Notes: generated by a model from the letters alone, not told the origin. Numbered from the stretch's first letter, positions 28,763 to 37,783 are shown. The stretch is 64,000 bases of DNA from Clostridium aquiflavi (GCF_031344075.1 NZ_JAVJAN010000019.1:4636-68635), one strand, 5' to 3'. Made by a program: numbers and translations.

Positions 28763-29035
28763 TTATACTTCTATTTCATAATAACCTTTTAAATATCCTT
28801 CTTGGATCGGCATATCATATTCATCTATAAATAACATAACTCTATTATCATAATGCTTATGCATACATTTCATCAAAAAATTAACTCCATGACAAGTATC
28901 TGTAAATGAAGCACTTTTACTCAATATATCATAATATTTTTTCTTATCTACAAAGTAATTATCATTTTCTATTAATTCTTTAAAATCTGATAATCCTACA
29001 CTTATATTTTTTTCAATGTATGCACCTTCCTTCTT
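28763..29035 (-). pseudogene. internally deleted remnant of an AAA-ATPase / PD-(D/E)XK family protein
   Basis: About 90 open codons without a start read an N-terminal piece (SVGLSDFKELIENDNYFVDK) joined directly to a later piece (VMLFIDEYDMPIQEGYLKGYY). In intact relatives (DUF1703-type AAA-ATPase-like proteins) these are the N-terminus and the Walker B region, with the P-loop (RPRRFGKT) between them. Here the P-loop is gone, so the fragment cannot bind ATP. A stop at 29036-29038 precedes it. The relic CRISPR lies immediately upstream. Confidence 0.65.
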
Positions 29036-29047
29036 CTATTATTTTCT

Positions 29048-29140
29048 ATTTAAATGCCATCATCTCAAAGTTAATCAATCCATTATTGAGGAACCCCTTC
29101 AACATATTTTATTTAAATACATCCCATGTTAAAGTTAATC
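29048..29140 (-). CRISPR. relic mini-CRISPR: two degenerate repeats and one spacer
   Basis: Repeat B (29111-29140) differs from the main-array repeat at only two of 30 positions (ATCCCATG for ATCTCATG, and AAAG for AATG). Repeat A (29048-29076) is more degraded but keeps ATTTAAAT and GTTAATC. The 34-base spacer is 29077-29110. A leader-like sequence follows on the right, so the orientation matches the main array (transcription leftward). No cas genes are nearby; it could only work in trans with the locus 11 kb away. Confidence 0.75.
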
Positions 29141-29224
29141 ATTGAAAATAAGCTATTATTGAAATTTAAAAAATCTTCTAATACAGTAATAGTAACACAT
29201 TACAAAAATTTTACCAAGTGATTT
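29141..29224 (-). promoter_or_regulatory. leader-like sequence of the relic CRISPR
   Basis: It starts with ATTGAAAATAAGC next to repeat B, as in the main leader. Bases 29177-29224 match 57084-57131 at 47 of 48 positions. The single difference changes the main leader's TATAAT to TGTAAT on the transcribed strand, which probably weakens a promoter. Bases 29225-29493 hold nothing else I can support except a weak hairpin near 29325-29355 that may end the glpF transcript. Confidence 0.7.
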
Positions 29225-29493
29225 GAAAATGTTAGCTACATCATTTATCATCTTATAAATTTCTTCAATTTGATTATTCTTTTGTGTATTTTATTTCCTG
29301 TGAATATTTAATTATAAAAGAATAAGAGCCTACATTACATAGACTCTCATTCGTATCTCATATTAATTTTTAAGCTCTGTACTAAATATGTATTCGTATA
29401 TTCAATAAGTTAAGTTCAATTACTCAGTTCACTTTACTTATGTATACATGAACACTTTGCTAAGATAGATCTTATTTTAAAAATACACTAATC

Positions 29494-30204
29494 TTAGAAT
29501 ATACTTACGTAAATTAAAGCTCCTGCTATTGCTCCTAATATTGGTGCTACTACTGGTATCCATGCATAGCCCCAATCTGAAGTACCTTTATTTGGTACTG
29601 GCAATAAAAAGTGAGCAAGTCTTGGTGCTAAATCTCTAGCTGGGTTTATAGCATATCCTGTTGGACCACCTAAACATAATCCCATTGCTAATATTATTAC
29701 ACCTATAGCTACTGGCTGAGTTCCACTTACAAATGGTTGAGCTGTTGCTCCCATTATTGCAAAAATTAATATGAATGTTCCTACAAACTCAGTTATAAAG
29801 TTGAATACAGGTTTTCTTATTTCTGGAGCTGTACAAAACACTCCTAATTTTGTAGCTTGATCTTCAGTTTCTTGAAAATGATTATAGTAAGAAACAAGAA
29901 CTAAAGCTGCTCCTATAAATGCTCCTATAAGTTGTGCTGCTATATACATTGGAACATCAGCCCATGCAAATTTTCCAACAGTAGCTAATGCTATTGTAAC
30001 TGCAGGGTTAAAATGCGCTCCACTAATATTTCCAAACATATATACTGGAATTGCAACAGCTACAGCCCATCCGCTTGATATAACCATCCATCCTGAATTT
30101 TGACCCTTTGTTTTCTTAAGTATTACGTTAGCTACAACAGCATCTCCTAATAATACTAATATTAAAGTTCCAAACATTTCTGCAAAAAATGTTGCCATGT
30201 TCAT
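29494..30204 (-). CDS. glpF: glycerol uptake facilitator (aquaglyceroporin)
   Basis: This 236-residue, six-helix MIP channel has both half-helix motifs (HFNPAV at N66-P67-A68, and AINPARDLAPR near residue 190). The D in NPARD and the following R are typical of glycerol-conducting members. It admits glycerol for the dha pathway encoded just upstream on the same strand, 133 bases after dhaT and separated by a hairpin, so it may be read through or have its own promoter. An AGGAGG site precedes the ATG. Confidence 0.92.
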   Translation of the reverse strand: MNMATFFAEMFGTLILVLLGDAVVANVILKKTKGQNSGWMVISSGWAVAVAIPVYMFGNISGAHFNPAVTIALATVGKFAWADVPMYIAAQLIGAFIGAALVLVSYYNHFQETEDQATKLGVFCTAPEIRKPVFNFITEFVGTFILIFAIMGATAQPFVSGTQPVAIGVIILAMGLCLGGPTGYAINPARDLAPRLAHFLLPVPNKGTSDWGYAWIPVVAPILGAIAGALIYVSIF

Positions 30205-30274
30205 TATATTAGTCCTCCTAAAATCTTATGTTTTTCTATTAATTTATCTTATGAATTTATATAATTTCATTTAA

Positions 30275-30302
30275 AGAACCCCTTTAAAAGTAAAGGGGTT
30301 CT
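30275..30302 (-). terminator. hairpin between dhaT and glpF
   Basis: A perfect 12-bp stem with a GC core (AGAACCCCTTTA and its complement) is followed by TTTAAAT on the minus strand. The short T-tract suggests partial termination, which would lower glpF relative to dhaT. Confidence 0.75.
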
Positions 30303-30337
30303 CATAATAGTTATGTATTATCTACTTTTTAATTATC

Positions 30338-31495
30338 TTAAAATGCAGCTTTAAATATTGCAACTATATCTTTTTCGTTTCCTTTTCTTGGGTTACTGAA
30401 TGCATTACCATCTTTTAATGCCATTTCAGCCATGTATTCGAAATCTTCTTCTTTTATTCCCATTTCTTTTAAGCTTGTAGGAATTCCGATATCAGTTGAA
30501 AGTCTGAACATAGCATCTATAGCTTTTTCTGCTGCTTCCATAACTGATAATCCTTGTATGTTTTCTCCCATGAATTCTGCTATATCAGCAAATTTTTGTG
30601 GGTTTGAGATTAAGTTGTATTTTTCAACATGTGGAAGAAGCATAGCATTAGCTACTCCATGTGGCATGTCGTATAATCCACCTAGTTGGTGAGCCATAGC
30701 ATGAACATATCCTAAGTTAGCATTGTTGAATGCCATACCAGCTAATAATGAACCGTATGCCATGTTTTCTCTTGCTACTAAGTTTTCACCTAAAGCAACT
30801 GCTTGTCTTAAGTTGTTTGATATTAATTTTATTGCTTGTATAGCAGCAGCATCAGTTACAGGGTTTGCATCTTTTGATACATAAGCTTCGATAGCATGAG
30901 TTAATGCATCCATTCCTGTAGCAGCTGTTAAACCTGCAGGTTTTTTAACCATTAATTCTGGATCGTTGAATGAAGCTAATGGTAAGTTTCTCCAGCTAAC
31001 TATAACATATTTAACTTTAGTTTTAGTGTTAGTTATAACACAGTGTCTTGTAACTTCACTTGCTGTTCCAGCTGTAGTGTTAACTGCAACTATTGGTGGA
31101 AGAGCTTTAGTTAAAGTTTCTATTCCAGCATATTCATAAAGATCTCCTTCATGAGTAGCAACTATACCAATACCTTTACCACAGTCATGAGCACTTCCGC
31201 CTCCAACTGTAACTATCATATCACATTTTTCTTCTTGGAATATTTTTAATCCATCAGCAACATTAGTGTCTTTTGGATTTGGTTCAACTGCATCATAATA
31301 TGCAACTTCTATTCCAGCTTCTTGTAATGATTTAACAGTTAATTCTACTGCTCCACCTTCCATGCTTCTTAAAAATTTATCTGTTACTATTAGAGCTTTT
31401 TTTCCGCCTAATATTTGACATCTTTCTCCTACTAATTTTACACATCCAGCTCCCATAAAGTTAACACTTGGTACTAAATAATCGTACATTCTCAT
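30338..31495 (-). CDS. dhaT: 1,3-propanediol dehydrogenase
   Basis: This 385-residue iron-dependent (type III) alcohol dehydrogenase has the length and start (MRMYDYLVPSVNFMG) of clostridial DhaT. It has the NAD site (VGGGSAHDCGKGI), the metal-binding stretch (TGMDALTHAIEAYVSKDANP) and downstream histidines (MAHQLGGLYDMPHGVANA). It reduces 3-hydroxypropionaldehyde to 1,3-propanediol with NADH, the electron-sink step of glycerol fermentation. AGGAGG precedes the ATG. It is the last gene of the dehydratase operon before a hairpin. Confidence 0.96.
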   Translation of the reverse strand: MRMYDYLVPSVNFMGAGCVKLVGERCQILGGKKALIVTDKFLRSMEGGAVELTVKSLQEAGIEVAYYDAVEPNPKDTNVADGLKIFQEEKCDMIVTVGGGSAHDCGKGIGIVATHEGDLYEYAGIETLTKALPPIVAVNTTAGTASEVTRHCVITNTKTKVKYVIVSWRNLPLASFNDPELMVKKPAGLTAATGMDALTHAIEAYVSKDANPVTDAAAIQAIKLISNNLRQAVALGENLVARENMAYGSLLAGMAFNNANLGYVHAMAHQLGGLYDMPHGVANAMLLPHVEKYNLISNPQKFADIAEFMGENIQGLSVMEAAEKAIDAMFRLSTDIGIPTSLKEMGIKEEDFEYMAEMALKDGNAFSNPRKGNEKDIVAIFKAAF

Positions 31496-31583
31496 TGTAA
31501 ATTCCTCCTATTAGTTAATCATATATTTAATCTTTTATATATTAATTTAAAATATATTTGCATTGTTAATACTATAGATATTT

Positions 31584-32009
31584 TTACTTGTTAAAAGCAT
31601 CTACTGCAGCTTGAGCTATAGCCATATCTTCTTCTACAGTTCCACCACTTACTCCAACAGCTCCTACAACTTGACCATCAACTATTATTGGTAGTCCACC
31701 GCCAAATGGAACTATTCTGCAATTGTTTGTAAGTTGAAGTCCATAAAGACTTTGTCCTGGTTGTACACATTCAGCTATTCCATGGCTTCCTTGCTTTAAA
31801 CATGCTGCTGTATAAGCTTTGTTTATTGCTATGTCAATGCTTGTTATGAAAGCATCTTCCATTCTGTGCATTAACATTAAGTTTGCTCCAGCATCTACTG
31901 CTGCAAAAATTACTGGTACATTCATGCTAGCTGCTTTTTCTTCTGCTGCTTTAGCCATTTCTTTTACTATTTCTAAACTTAATTGTTTTATTTCATTTAA
32001 CTTTTTCAT
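31584..32009 (-). CDS. GlcG/HbpS-family protein of the dha regulon (OrfY-like)
   Basis: This 141-residue protein of the GlcG/HbpS (DUF336) family has the family ending (GGGLPIIVDGQVVGAVGVSGG). The same fold forms the C-terminal half of PduO, whose N-terminal half is the cobalamin adenosyltransferase, and that half is the next gene upstream. It therefore probably assists adenosylcobalamin supply; relatives can bind heme or corrinoid-related ligands. It has a GGGGG-type site before the ATG. Confidence 0.85.
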   Translation of the reverse strand: MKKLNEIKQLSLEIVKEMAKAAEEKAASMNVPVIFAAVDAGANLMLMHRMEDAFITSIDIAINKAYTAACLKQGSHGIAECVQPGQSLYGLQLTNNCRIVPFGGGLPIIVDGQVVGAVGVSGGTVEEDMAIAQAAVDAFNK

Positions 32010-32026
32010 AAATTAATCCCCCTAAA

Positions 32027-32539
32027 CTATTTTTCTTCATTATATCTAGCAAATGCATATAAAACGTCTGATAGTCTATTTATATACATTTTAACTGGCT
32101 CATTAACATGTTCCTCTTTACTAAGTGTAGCAATTATTCTTTCTGCTCTTCTAGTTACAGTTCTTGCTACATGTAAAGCTGCTGATATTTTATTTTTTCC
32201 TGGAGTTACAAATCCATTAAAAGGTCCTGCAAGCTCCATATATTTATCTATTAGAACTTCTAGTTTTTCTATATCTTCATCTGTTATTACTTCTTTTAAA
32301 TATGTTAATCCCTTTTCATCACTAGCAAGTTCTGCACCTAATACAAATAATTTCTTTTGTATTTCTTGGAGTGCATTTTTTTCTTCTTTATCTTCACTCT
32401 CAGCATAAGCTAAGCCAATGAATGAAATAACTTCATCAACAGTTCCATATGCTTCAACTCTTAAACTATCTTTATCTACTCTACTGCCACCATATAAAGC
32501 GGTAGTTCCTTTATCACCTGTTTTAGTATAAATTTTCAT
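32027..32539 (-). CDS. cob(I)alamin adenosyltransferase, PduO type (OrfW-like)
   Basis: This 170-residue protein has the PduO-type signature: ATP loop TKTGDKGTTALYGGSRVDKD at the N-terminus, AYGTVDEVISFIG, and the C-terminal active-site helix (ARTVTRRAERI, YINRLSDVLYAFARY). It transfers the adenosyl group from ATP to cob(I)alamin, making the coenzyme the dehydratase consumes. It lies between the reactivase small subunit and the GlcG/HbpS gene with short gaps (17-21 bases), so it is operonic. Confidence 0.93.
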   Translation of the reverse strand: MKIYTKTGDKGTTALYGGSRVDKDSLRVEAYGTVDEVISFIGLAYAESEDKEEKNALQEIQKKLFVLGAELASDEKGLTYLKEVITDEDIEKLEVLIDKYMELAGPFNGFVTPGKNKISAALHVARTVTRRAERIIATLSKEEHVNEPVKMYINRLSDVLYAFARYNEEK

Positions 32540-32560
32540 AATACAACTACTCCTTATACT

Positions 32561-32920
32561 CTACTTAAAAGCAATTCCCTTAACTAATCTTCCTGCATTA
32601 GCTCCTAAAGCTCTTAAAACTTTATCACCATCATCTAGACTAACAGTAAACAAAGGTTCATATTTTTTAAGTTTATTTAAAGTTAATGTTACTTTTCCAC
32701 TTTTATCGATACCTATACCTACTGCTAATTTTGAATCTTGTGAAGCTATATGACTAAGCTCTTCTGAACTTAAGGAATCTTCTTTACTTGATACCTTACA
32801 AGGTATTCCTTCTTCTTCTAATCCCCATAAAATTTCATTGAATATAGTTAAGTCTTCTAATGTTGAACAATGATAAAGACATATGGTTGGCATGTCATAT
32901 TTAAAATGTCTCATCATCAT
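32561..32920 (-). CDS. dhaG: glycerol dehydratase reactivase, small subunit (OrfX-like)
   Basis: This 119-residue protein belongs to the DhaG/PduH family, with GIGIDKSGKVTLTLNKL in the centre and LGANAGRLVKGIAFK at the end. With DhaF it forms the chaperone that swaps damaged cobalamin out of inactivated dehydratase. Its ATG overlaps the DhaF stop by one base (TAATG), which implies translational coupling; three ATG codons in a row leave the exact start open. Confidence 0.92.
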   Translation of the reverse strand: MMMRHFKYDMPTICLYHCSTLEDLTIFNEILWGLEEEGIPCKVSSKEDSLSSEELSHIASQDSKLAVGIGIDKSGKVTLTLNKLKKYEPLFTVSLDDGDKVLRALGANAGRLVKGIAFK

Positions 32921-34758
32921 TACTTAATTTCTCCATTTCCATCAAAAGCTAATACAAGTCCTGTAGCTACAGCATTTCTTGGACCTTCTGTTCCTCTGAT
33001 ATTTCCTCTTCCAGCTACTACTCCATATTGTGATAAAGCATTAGTTACTACTTGAGGAACTTCGAAATCTAATGAAGATCCACCTACTAATACAACAAAT
33101 TCAATGTCTCTTATATTTCCTGTAGGTGATACTATTTTTAATGCTCTTAAGCAGTTAGTTACAAACACCTTTTCTTTAGCACATTTTCTTATGTTCCTAA
33201 TTTTTTCCAAAGAATTTTGTCCATCTATTGGCACAAGCATTCCATCTTTTAAGATTACAACCTTAGCAAAAACTTCTGGTTCTAATGGTTTTTCGAAAAA
33301 CTCTACTGTTCCATCTTCATGTCTTATATGGAATAAGCTTTCTACCTTTGCCAATGGATGTTTTTTAATATCTTCAGCTAAATTGAAATCTTCTAATCCA
33401 AGTTCTGACTTTATAAGCATAGTTACCATGTTACCTGCTCCAGCTAAATGAATTGAACAAATTTCACCTTGCTTATTTATTATTGATGCATCAGTAGATC
33501 CTGCTCCCATATCTAAGATTGCAAGTGGTGTACTACTCCCTGGAGTTGTTAATGCTCCTCTTATAGCCATATCAGCTTCTACTCCGCCAACTTCAACAGG
33601 AACATTTAATTGTCCTTGTAATTTATCTGCAATCATCTGCATTTGAAGTTTATCAGCTTTAACCATAGCAGCTATTCCTACTGCATTTTCCATTGAGAAT
33701 TCTGCTGCAAGACCACCTTTTACCATTTGAGGTATAAAAGTATCAACTGCTAATAAGTCTTGAATTGTGATATCTGATATTTTTTGCTTTGTAAGATTTG
33801 CCATTACTTGTCTTACTCTTTCTAACATTCCACCAGCATTTGTACCAGCTTCGCCTTTAACATCTTGAATTGGAACACATAAGTTAACTGCATCCATTAT
33901 TTTTTCTGCACCATGTTCTACATCTACAACTTCTTTTCTTTTTAATCCATTTATATGGATTTTACCTGCAGGTATACTTTTTTCTTGAACATCACCTTTA
34001 GGTGTTTTTATTACTACTGCAGATCTATTTCCTATTAAAGCTCTAGATATTGGTACTATCATTTTTGTTTCTTCTGATGTTAAATTAAACACTGTAGCAA
34101 TACCGTATGGATTAGATAAAGTTTCAACAACATCACCTTGTGCAGCAACCTCTACTGCAGCTTTCATTCCTACTGGAACTTTTTCTAAAAACATTACTTC
34201 ATCTACTATAGGTATTTTCTTTTCTAATCTATTATTAATTAGAACTCCATCATCTCTTTGAACTATTGCTGATGTTATGTTTATACCTCTTTGAGTTGCA
34301 GCATTAATTCTAGCTGCAGCCTCTAAGAAGTTAACTCTATTTAAAATTAACGGAATAAATTGATTTTCTTCAATTTTATCTACTTCTAAGTTGTCTAAAT
34401 CTTCAATATATATAGTTTTTCCTATTCCAGTACCTACACCACCTGGAGTAGATGGATTATGTCCAATCATTGTAGATTCTGTTATTATAGTTTCAGTAAT
34501 AGTTTCCATAGCAACATCACCTATAACAGGGGCTGCTTCATTGATTCTAACCAAGTTCAAATCTTTAAGTTCTAAATTTACTTTTTTTAAAGCTCCTTTT
34601 AAAGAGGAAAATACTCCATCTATGTTTTCTTCAGTGCCTTTTATTCCTGTTGTTGGAACTATGCCACTTGAAAGAAACTCTACGTTTCCATTTTCAACCT
34701 TTGATAACGCTACTTCCGTTGTAGCATTACCAATGTCTACACCTGCAATTATTTTCAT
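32920..34758 (-). CDS. dhaF: glycerol dehydratase reactivase, large subunit (OrfZ-like)
   Basis: This 612-residue DhaF/DdrA-type ATPase begins with an actin-like phosphate loop (IIAGVDIGNATTEVALSK). It has LDMGAGSTDASII near residue 412 and VLVGGSSLDFEVP near 565. It uses ATP to release inactive cobalamin from glycerol dehydratase, so adenosylated cofactor made by the adenosyltransferase two genes downstream can replace it. AAGGAGG precedes the ATG. Confidence 0.95.
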   Translation of the reverse strand: MKIIAGVDIGNATTEVALSKVENGNVEFLSSGIVPTTGIKGTEENIDGVFSSLKGALKKVNLELKDLNLVRINEAAPVIGDVAMETITETIITESTMIGHNPSTPGGVGTGIGKTIYIEDLDNLEVDKIEENQFIPLILNRVNFLEAAARINAATQRGINITSAIVQRDDGVLINNRLEKKIPIVDEVMFLEKVPVGMKAAVEVAAQGDVVETLSNPYGIATVFNLTSEETKMIVPISRALIGNRSAVVIKTPKGDVQEKSIPAGKIHINGLKRKEVVDVEHGAEKIMDAVNLCVPIQDVKGEAGTNAGGMLERVRQVMANLTKQKISDITIQDLLAVDTFIPQMVKGGLAAEFSMENAVGIAAMVKADKLQMQMIADKLQGQLNVPVEVGGVEADMAIRGALTTPGSSTPLAILDMGAGSTDASIINKQGEICSIHLAGAGNMVTMLIKSELGLEDFNLAEDIKKHPLAKVESLFHIRHEDGTVEFFEKPLEPEVFAKVVILKDGMLVPIDGQNSLEKIRNIRKCAKEKVFVTNCLRALKIVSPTGNIRDIEFVVLVGGSSLDFEVPQVVTNALSQYGVVAGRGNIRGTEGPRNAVATGLVLAFDGNGEIK

Positions 34759-34785
34759 TAAATTTCCTCCTTAATTCAAAGCCAA

Positions 34786-35208
34786 TTATTCTTGTCTTAA
34801 CTTTTGTCTTGCCTCATAAACTTCAATAGCTTCTCTTACAAAATCAGCATTAACTTTTGCGCCATAAACTGTTTCAAGTTCTTCAGCTATTGCAAAAAGC
34901 TCTTCTTTTGTTGAACGATTTGGTCTTAATGCATTATATATTTCAAGAATTCTATCATCTGGAACTTTTATAAGTTCTGCTGCTCTTCTAAAGTTTCTAG
35001 CTATAGCATCTCTCTTCATACCTTCAGCAATTTGAGCTTGCATTTCTAAAGTTTCTGGTGATATTCTAACGTCTTCTGCTTTAATATCTCCTTTTAATAC
35101 GTTCTCTAGGGTTATATCTTGTAGATTTTTTCCTGTTGGTGTCTTTATGCTTTCAGGTCTTTTTGTAGCCAAAGGATAATCTTGTGGATTCATTTTTCTT
35201 TGTTCCAT
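34786..35208 (-). CDS. dhaE: glycerol dehydratase, small subunit
   Basis: This 140-residue protein matches the gamma subunit of B12-dependent diol/glycerol dehydratase (DYPLATKRPESIKTPTG at the start; RAAELIKVPDDRILEIYNAL in the middle; LRPNRST). It caps the alpha-beta core. It is 21 bases after the medium-subunit gene. Confidence 0.94.
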   Translation of the reverse strand: MEQRKMNPQDYPLATKRPESIKTPTGKNLQDITLENVLKGDIKAEDVRISPETLEMQAQIAEGMKRDAIARNFRRAAELIKVPDDRILEIYNALRPNRSTKEELFAIAEELETVYGAKVNADFVREAIEVYEARQKLRQE

Positions 35209-35229
35209 AAAAGTTATTCTCCCTTCAAA

Positions 35230-35814
35230 TTAAAATTTAACTTCAATTTCTATTGGTTTTGCTCCAATTTCTACATGTTTAGTTTCTTTTATGTGAAATA
35301 GGGCAGCTATTGCCATGAACTTAGGTCTAACCATTTGATCGTTCTTTGTAGGAACTGGTGTTGGTGATTCTCCCTTAGCATATTTTGCTGCATTCTTTCC
35401 TATTAATCTATAAGTTTCTAGTGTTAATAGTGGTGCTTGTGGGAATAATTCTAAGTTATTTAAAGGAAGTAAATCTTTTTGATGGATAACTGTTGTTCCT
35501 TTTGATTGTATTCCTATACCTATTCCTGATCCACTTAGTTTTGCTGCATCATTTGATATAAATGAAACGTCAGATGTTCTTATTACTCTAACAACACGAG
35601 CCTTTAGTCCTTCTTCTTCTATTCCAGCTATAATTTCTGTTAATATATCATTGTGTGATACATTAACTAATGTCTTGCTTTGAAACTTAAGGAAAGCTGG
35701 TGCTAATCCTATAACAACTTCATCTACCTTAGTTCCAACTTTTGCTTCTCCTACTTCAGTAAGCTGAAGCTTTGGTATAACATATTGATTTGTTGTATTT
35801 TCCATATTGCTCAC
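35230..35814 (-). CDS. dhaC: glycerol dehydratase, medium subunit
   Basis: This 194-residue beta subunit has the conserved GEAKVGTKVDEVVIGLAPAF start, LSGSGIGIGIQSKGTTVIHQ centre and NDQMVRPKFMAIAALFHIKE end. It forms the lower face of the adenosylcobalamin site with the large subunit. It lies 8 bases after the large-subunit stop, so it is tightly coupled. Confidence 0.95.
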   Translation of the reverse strand: MSNMENTTNQYVIPKLQLTEVGEAKVGTKVDEVVIGLAPAFLKFQSKTLVNVSHNDILTEIIAGIEEEGLKARVVRVIRTSDVSFISNDAAKLSGSGIGIGIQSKGTTVIHQKDLLPLNNLELFPQAPLLTLETYRLIGKNAAKYAKGESPTPVPTKNDQMVRPKFMAIAALFHIKETKHVEIGAKPIEIEVKF

Positions 35815-35822
35815 CTCTACCC

Positions 35823-37493
35823 TTACTCTATATCTTCTGGTTTTATTACGTTAGGGATGTTCTTTATTTCTTCCCATCTCTCTGGACTAATTCTATAACC
35901 AGTTCCTGGTCCCATATAGTCATTTTTATCATTAACTGCACTTATAACATCAAAATCATTATCTAATATAGCTGATGTTTGTAAGTAGTCTCCAGTTACT
36001 CTTTGCTTAAGCATGTTTAATATGTTACCTGCAACATCATCAAATCCACCAGTGCTTAATGCTTTAACTATATCTAATCCACTTACTCTCTTCTTAAGCA
36101 TTTCTTCTGCTGCCTTTAAGTCTTCAACTATGTTTCTTTCAGGCATATCTTTACTTCCATGAGCATAAGTTGCTGCTTCAACTTCTTCATCAGTTATAGC
36201 AGGGAATCCTAATTCTCTAAATACTGCTTGTATTGCTTTTGCTGCTTTATTTCTAATTGCAATTGTTTCTTCTTCTGATACTGGTCTTAATCCACCATCT
36301 ACCATTAAGTCTCTTTGAAGAACGTTGTAATCATCAAAGTCTTCAGCATCAAAGTTTGAACCTGCAAACATGTTATCATAGTTTGGAACTGCACTATATC
36401 CTGAGAATATGAAGTCTGTTCCTGGTAGCATTTGCATTAATGTTCTTGCTGTTCTTCTTATATCTGAATGTGAGAAAGTTTGGTCATTTGCTGACGCAAC
36501 TTCTATATCAAGCATTGCTGCTATTAAGTTTTCAGCAAGTACTGCTCTTATTCCTGATGGAACTGCTCCTGTCATACCTATACAACTAACTGCACCATTT
36601 TGAAGTCCTTGAACTCCAGCACCCTTAGTTATGTATATACATCTTGACTCTAGGTAAAGCATTGATTTTCCTTCTGAATATCCCATTAATGCTTCTGAAC
36701 CTGTACCTGATGTATATCTCATTTTAAGACCTCTTGAAGCATAAGCTGATGCTAAGAATGCCTTTGACCATGGAGTATCATCTCCATCTGTAAATACTGC
36801 TTCAGTTCCATATACTGAAACTGTTTCTGCATAACTTGTAAGTCCTCTCATACCAAGGTCAAGTTCTGTAGCTTCTTCAACTGAACATTGAGTTAAAACT
36901 CCTCCACGACCTACTTGTGAACCTATTAATATAGCTAATGCATTAAATGGAGCATATCTAACTATACCAACTGTAGTTTCTTGTTCTGAAAAACCTCTTA
37001 TTCCTGCTTCTGCTGCATCTGCTGCAATTTGAACTGGGTTATCTTTTAAGTTTGTAACGTGACATTGATTTGAAGGTGTTTTTCTTGCTCTCATTTTTTG
37101 AAGAGCCATCATCATTTCAACAACATTCATGTGTGACACAACTTCTACCACCTTAGCTGGTGTTATAGATGTTGTTATGTCAACTATCTCATCTCTACTA
37201 ACATTTATATCTACAAGTTTTCTTGCTATTTCTACTGAATCTAAACTCATAGCTTTTTCTGCATTTTCTAAATTGATTGCATAGTCAGCTATAAATCTAT
37301 CTATCATATCAAAGTCTTCTCTTTTTTTGTTATCTAGCTCTACTACTGTTCCATTTTCAATTTTTATTGAAGATTTTGGATCGTTAGCGCTATTCATTGC
37401 TACTAACCCTTCTTCTGGCCATTCTCCAATAAGACCATCTTGATTTACAGGACGCTTAGCTAAAACCTGGAATCTTTTTGATTTCACTTGCAT
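35823..37493 (-). CDS. dhaB: B12-dependent glycerol dehydratase, large subunit
   Basis: The start is ATG 37493 (MQVKSKRFQVL), giving 556 residues. The GGGGAGG site is only a few bases away; an ATG seven codons upstream is less likely. The TIM-barrel alpha subunit shows the family stretches RKTPSNQCHVTN, GFSEQETTVGIVRYAPFNAL, GSEALMGYSEGKSMLYLE and VPSGIRAVLAENL. It dehydrates glycerol to 3-hydroxypropionaldehyde through a radical made from adenosylcobalamin. It is the first gene of the operon. The sequence is the B12-dependent class, not the glycyl-radical class of C. butyricum. Confidence 0.97.
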   Translation of the reverse strand: MQVKSKRFQVLAKRPVNQDGLIGEWPEEGLVAMNSANDPKSSIKIENGTVVELDNKKREDFDMIDRFIADYAINLENAEKAMSLDSVEIARKLVDINVSRDEIVDITTSITPAKVVEVVSHMNVVEMMMALQKMRARKTPSNQCHVTNLKDNPVQIAADAAEAGIRGFSEQETTVGIVRYAPFNALAILIGSQVGRGGVLTQCSVEEATELDLGMRGLTSYAETVSVYGTEAVFTDGDDTPWSKAFLASAYASRGLKMRYTSGTGSEALMGYSEGKSMLYLESRCIYITKGAGVQGLQNGAVSCIGMTGAVPSGIRAVLAENLIAAMLDIEVASANDQTFSHSDIRRTARTLMQMLPGTDFIFSGYSAVPNYDNMFAGSNFDAEDFDDYNVLQRDLMVDGGLRPVSEEETIAIRNKAAKAIQAVFRELGFPAITDEEVEAATYAHGSKDMPERNIVEDLKAAEEMLKKRVSGLDIVKALSTGGFDDVAGNILNMLKQRVTGDYLQTSAILDNDFDVISAVNDKNDYMGPGTGYRISPERWEEIKNIPNVIKPEDIE

Positions 37494-37599
37494 TTCCTCC
37501 CCTGAACATAACATTTTATATTTTGACTTTAAGTTATGTTTGCTTTGTTATTTTTTTATCATGATTTGATTGTACTAAATTTTCTGACAAAACTCATTG

Positions 37600-37664
37600 C
37601 ATTTTTTTGCTTTTTTCTTGCATTTTATTGTTAACTTTTTAGTTTTAAAATGTCATTTTTTTGC
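37600..37664. promoter_or_regulatory. paired 11-bp direct repeats in the dha promoter region
   Basis: CATTTTTTTGC occurs at 37600-37610 and again at 37654-37664, 54 bp apart (about five helical turns), with a partial copy (TTGCATTTTA) near 37618. They sit upstream of dhaB and next to the gene for an AraC-type response regulator, a family that binds direct repeats. They are candidate operators by inference; I see no clear promoter hexamers. Confidence 0.4.
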
Positions 37665-37693
37665 TCACTTTCTTTTTTGAAACTTTTAACTAT

Positions 37694-37737
37694 AAAAAAA
37701 TAGTCCTAAACCTTAAAGTTATAGGACTATTTTTTTA
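37694..37737 (-). terminator. terminator after the AraC-type regulator gene
   Basis: TAGTCCTA pairs with its complement and is flanked by seven A and seven T, giving a stem that works on both strands. It separates the kinase-regulator pair from the dha operon. Confidence 0.85.
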
Positions 37738-37783
37738 TGAATATAGTAAAAACTTAATAATATTCATTATATTTTTTAACAAT

